DNA from: Rhizobium sp. BK313
Lineage (GTDB): Bacteria > Pseudomonadota > Alphaproteobacteria > Rhizobiales > Rhizobiaceae
Direction of reading: 5' to 3'
Assembly (NCBI RefSeq): GCF_014193655.1
Contig: NZ_JACHZQ010000010.1
Span: 153,218 to 217,217, forward strand
Length of the DNA stretch: 64,000 nt
Below, piece by piece: positions 63,001-64,000 of the stretch (its first letter is position 1; each line of letters starts with the position of its first letter). Under the pieces are notes generated by a model. It made no database searches, was not told where the DNA came from, and saw only the letters and a list, made by a program, of their open reading frames with translations. The translations under genes were made by a program, and so were the position numbers.

Positions 63001-64000
63001 TTACCGGCAATTCGGATGCGATTACCGAACTTGGCAGCGCGACGATCAGCTCGACGGGCACGGGCGACAGCCTGATCGTGTCCGGGACAGGCAATGTGGC
63101 GACGCTGATCGGTGGCCCGGTGACGGTTCAAAATGGTAGTGGCGTCACGCTCTATGGCGATAACTTTACGATCACGGAGCAGGGCAATGGCTCTGTGATC
63201 ACCAGCGGCATCGGAGAAACGCTGGATGTGCAAGGGGCTGGAAATACCGCCACGATCGGTAACGGCGTGGTCACCCTTGAGGCTGGGGGAGCGCTGAGTC
63301 TTACCGGCAATTCGGATGCGATTACCGAACTTGGCAGCGCGACGATCAGCTCGACGGGCACGGGCGACAGCCTGATCGTGTCCGGGACAGGCAATGTGGC
63401 AACGCTGACCGGTGGACAGGTCACTGTACAGAATGGCGGCGGCGTCACGCTGCACGGCAACAACTTTGCGATCACGGAACAGGGCAACGCCTCTGTCGTC
63501 ACCAGCGGCACCGGAGAAACGCTGGATGTGCAAGGGGCTGGAAATACCGCCACGATCGGTAACGGCGTGGTCACCCTTGAGGCTGGGGGAGCGCTGAGTC
63601 TTACCGGCAATTCGGACGCGATCACCGAACTTGGCAATGCGACGATCAGCTCGGCGGGCACGGGCGACAGCCTGATCGTGTCCGGGACAGGCAATGTGGC
63701 GACGCTGATCGGTGGCCCGGTGACGGTTCAAAATGGTAGTGGCGTCACGCTCTATGGCGATAACTTTACGATCACGGAGCAGGGCAATGGCTCTGTGATC
63801 ACCAGCGGCATCGGAGAAACGCTGGATGTGCAAGGGGCTGGAAATACCGCCACGATCGGTAACGGCGTGGTCACCCTTGAGGCTGGGGGAGCGCTGAGTC
63901 TTACCGGCAATTCGGATGCGATCACGGAGCTTGGCAGCGCGACGATCAGCTCGACGGGTACCGGCGACAGCCTGATCGTGTCCGGAACAGGCAATGTGGC
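57096..64000 (+). CDS. Giant multidomain protein with lysozyme-like, Hint and repeat regions (3' end beyond the window)
   Basis: The frame is open from ATG 57096 to the window edge, 2,301 codons. Residues 1-130 are lysozyme-like (LARYAVGVGSEGG with Glu24; DVSGYSIGILQTDFGQ). A Hint domain covers about 396-558: it starts Cys-Phe-Pro-Ala-Asn-Thr (GGHCFPANTMV), has VGERVLAFD and VTPGHRFL, and ends HTYIAGGIRVHND. Residues about 630-900 hold YD-like repeats (YDYNSDGSYNVSTFDKSGDL). Residues 1160-1245 are Asp/Ser-rich. Residues 1310-1346 look like paired EF-hands (DVNHNGVLTAREAD; DKNSDGVTEPGEL). From about 1400 on there are beta-solenoid-like repeats. It has no N-terminal signal peptide, so a C-terminal type I secretion signal or another exporter is likely. 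Likely role: secreted toxin, effector or adhesin. Confidence 0.85.
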   Translation, partial: MANTQLTREQIEALARYAVGVGSEGGIAPGLSLPGWSYKFDANGNAVAPQYLTINGKTVNDVSGYSIGILQTDFGQRHAKTYATAFQNFLVDFETSPQAEGLTAEELLTAIPKALMMQKPAMIANPASMLNDQEFSALNSFLLTPEGVTESNSFDQAIINSLTSQGLQAANLVANSGGDLRAQQEAATIAMKLQNQAPDLVEHFTFYLQDAASNDHPINADDISIWIDNEPALTALTAGGVSNANRVANTFLELQSSENPLIQAVYNDIVDNSAAAPSLLDDSDGLYDLGLKLLTSPSSVSKILSAFGGSGYGGTGGTKIGQDGSIPLGSSGTIIDSSGNVLIWNKDGTAFVIKGDQSIPLSGIDAIHRQDTASFSATLKDGSSLYFSAPNLGGHCFPANTMVSQADGATKQISEIQVGERVLAFDESANNLNPPLSLARIRRLYRGITDEWLLLSNGVSVTPGHRFLNEHGGFERIDELVARGGSIVSAEGALLSVTAERIIYSEVTRHLYEEAEEEIYETTGNLALKPRTQLGWRTYNLEVEGLHTYIAGGIRVHNDSLGDTLLAEEEFQNIYGVAFDPQSQADRDQLAQDIKNNVIDGGALTNSIGPDGDTTALEDRLDGDNDRIASQIADANGDTTFVDSYGDQIEVNSSRQEVSEIIPDGQGGTTTISYGYAADGSQYVASQVDRNSTGQVTTNIANTADASSGAVTLSDDVTYNGSGGRVSDVTTDTNGNILNEIDYGADGSTVASRQQSSYDASGNLLSSSEVDYNSSGQQTDAFTTDGDGNLTSYHDNASDGSATQYDYNSDGSYNVSTFDKSGDLVSQQEYNSDDILTSEKDYINGSLGESTAFDGTTGNLTQSTQYDPTTGSVISSQNVNYDGNGVEVDETITGSISPDHDVSGVIAGDSGELSGSEGINSGDLINDFNLQGGGGDTSQLFSDVNSPTSPILVWDLNPSSANSPVAASETPFDDFTTSSDDPASDSGSSSYKPIYETSPGSDPSGGSSPLGSGSLTLPSQSETNGEQFDDFVSELNNVYTGNVYIISPTDQVLTPQQYEALDPTDQVYTAYFSDSANDEYYPMFELESAMNNVLSMSGDVDSYLNNSSNPSASYDGIIESTYQDIVEPYAGTYDGPSNPSDAGAYESPIFSFVTESMADDESGLYDAVLDGPDYFTDYFDDSGSYSDSPDYDYSTVFSYSEDDSGYDYSSSDDEDWGDVGGDSGDFGFDDSSFYDDFGFDFPLVLNLSGKQVHTVSAQASNVHFNVTGNGANVPTGWITSDEGFLVLDPNGENITSGAQWIPSFGFLQQYDVNHNGVLTAREADAAGIKVWIDKNSDGVTEPGELYTLGALGIASINLKSTITGAYDNGNFIANDSTFTWSSGGTGDIADTYLMNGATSVGDRAYKTSGSTTTIAADGTVTEILTGSNISIDMAASGVNSVIDQGSSDVIAAGNASGVTIVGGTNSILEASSAAKATITGGIDSKIYGGSGTDFLIARYDGTVITTGTGSNTVEVDSDDNTINASAGTATIILDGTSNTVLFGTNAAAKINVNDSGNTINGSDAAIVVADKVVATITGNDDRVSEGGFAALTVNGSGATVDITGSSSLASLSGGSVSLEANVSDATVRGNSDAVTIFGSSVSLALEGAGDTATIANGSVTLGSGSSVTINGDFNTISEVGGDTVTSTASNDDVEVSGTGNAVTVLGGTITLQSGAGLTLTGNAASVSEQGSNTLTVNGSGDVLDVAGTGNRATVSNASITVENSSAVTISGNANAIAVLGNATITATGTGDTLDVYFGGNDITVGNADVTIEEFSSATLRGNSLTTTVAGNDTVVFTGSGALVDIGGAGNALTVTGGTLALEQSASVSIAGNSDAITELGSATISSTGTGDSLIVSGTGNVATLTGGQVTVQNGGGVTLHGNNFAITEQGNASVVTSGTGETLDVQGAGNTATIGNGVVTLEAGGALSLTGNSDAITELGSATISSTGTGDSLIVSGTGNVATLIGGPVTVQNGSGVTLYGDNFTITEQGNGSVITSGIGETLDVQGAGNTATIGNGVVTLEAGGALSLTGNSDAITELGSATISSTGTGDSLIVSGTGNVATLTGGQVTVQNGGGVTLHGNNFAITEQGNASVVTSGTGETLDVQGAGNTATIGNGVVTLEAGGALSLTGNSDAITELGNATISSAGTGDSLIVSGTGNVATLIGGPVTVQNGSGVTLYGDNFTITEQGNGSVITSGIGETLDVQGAGNTATIGNGVVTLEAGGALSLTGNSDAITELGSATISSTGTGDSLIVSGTGNV
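62701..64000 (+). repeat. Near-identical tandem 300-bp repeats inside the giant gene
   Basis: Modules begin at 62701, 63001, 63301, 63601 and 63901, each 300 bp (100 residues) made of two 50-residue units of the type GNSDAITELGSATISS / GNNFAITEQGNASVVT. Two versions alternate: the A modules (62701, 63301) read VATLTGGQVTVQNGGG; the B modules (63001, 63601) read VATLIGGPVTVQNGSG. This makes a 600-bp higher-order unit. Degenerate earlier units reach back to about 61400. Confidence 0.95.

Noticed and set aside
62610..63833. Long minus-strand frames (up to 407 codons) opposite the repeat array
   Set aside because: They are mirror frames of the GC-rich tandem repeats of the giant plus-strand gene; their own repeats only copy the DNA period, and no start site is present.
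62701..64000. CRISPR-like periodic repeats
   Set aside because: The repeats are 150/300 bp long, contiguous, in frame and coding. There are no short repeats with unique spacers and no cas genes.
57096..64000. Intein in the giant gene
   Set aside because: The Hint domain lacks an extein-type host protein and a homing endonuclease; its end (RVHND) is that of toxin-type Hint domains.
1..64000. tRNA or rRNA genes
   Set aside because: No cloverleaf-forming sequence with a conserved T-loop or rRNA-like segment was recognised.

Overview
The window looks like the backbone and cargo of a self-transmissible repABC plasmid from the Rhizobiaceae (Rhizobium/Agrobacterium/Sinorhizobium group). The evidence is a complete repABC module with tandem parS-like palindromes, a full Ti/pNGR234a-type conjugation system (traG-D-C, oriT, traA-F-B-H), a trb mating-pair operon headed by a LuxI-type traI, and a traR/traM quorum-sensing pair. 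Most of the window is GC-rich. The stretch from about 54.8 to 57 kb is clearly AT-richer and looks foreign.

Layout. 1-6.3 kb: plasmid early/maintenance block: the end of a large gene running in from the left, a ParB-like protein, a conserved unknown, an ArdC-like antirestriction protein and a DUF736 protein. 6.4-14.4 kb: metabolic cargo: a PEP mutase/isocitrate lyase superfamily enzyme, then a LysR regulator divergent from a CUT1-type ABC transporter (ATPase, two permeases, binding protein) ending in an M24-family enzyme that resembles DddP. 14.5-20.4 kb: a tightly coupled minus-strand operon for a phosphonate head group, probably a phosphonolipid: PEP mutase, class I aminotransferase, cytidylyltransferase, CDP-alcohol phosphatidyltransferase, a second PLP enzyme, a methyltransferase and a broken permease. 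A GntR regulator diverges from it. 21.5-22.2 kb: small XRE regulator, broken second DUF736 copy and a WGR protein; the cargo thus lies between two DUF736 genes.

22.9-31.2 kb: DNA-transfer genes arranged around oriT. 31.5-43.2 kb: XRE regulator, traM, traR, trbI-H-G-F-L-K-J-E-D-C-B and traI. 44-47.7 kb: repA-repB-ctRNA-repC and two parS palindromes. 48-53.4 kb: FinO/ProQ-like protein, metallo-beta-lactamase-fold hydrolase, tyrosine recombinase, SerA-like dehydrogenase and a small unknown. 53.5-54.7 kb: decayed DUF1403 and IS66 remnants. 56-64 kb: an exported protein and then a giant open reading frame (more than 2,300 codons, running off the right edge) with a lysozyme-like N-terminus, a Hint autoprocessing domain, YD-like repeats, an EF-hand-like segment and near-identical 50-residue repeats.

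How it works together. TraI makes an acyl-homoserine lactone, TraR responds to it, and TraM (convergent with traR) restrains TraR. TraA nicks oriT with TraC/TraD, TraG couples the relaxosome to the Trb channel, and RepABC maintains the plasmid. The cargo suggests alteration of the cell-surface lipid by a phosphonate route without the usual phosphonopyruvate decarboxylase, plus uptake of an unknown solute. The most novel-looking loci are the decarboxylase-less phosphonolipid operon and the giant Hint-containing repeat protein with its upstream partner. A 12-bp motif shared by the two small XRE regulators and the ABC/LysR promoter hints at a plasmid-level regulatory link.
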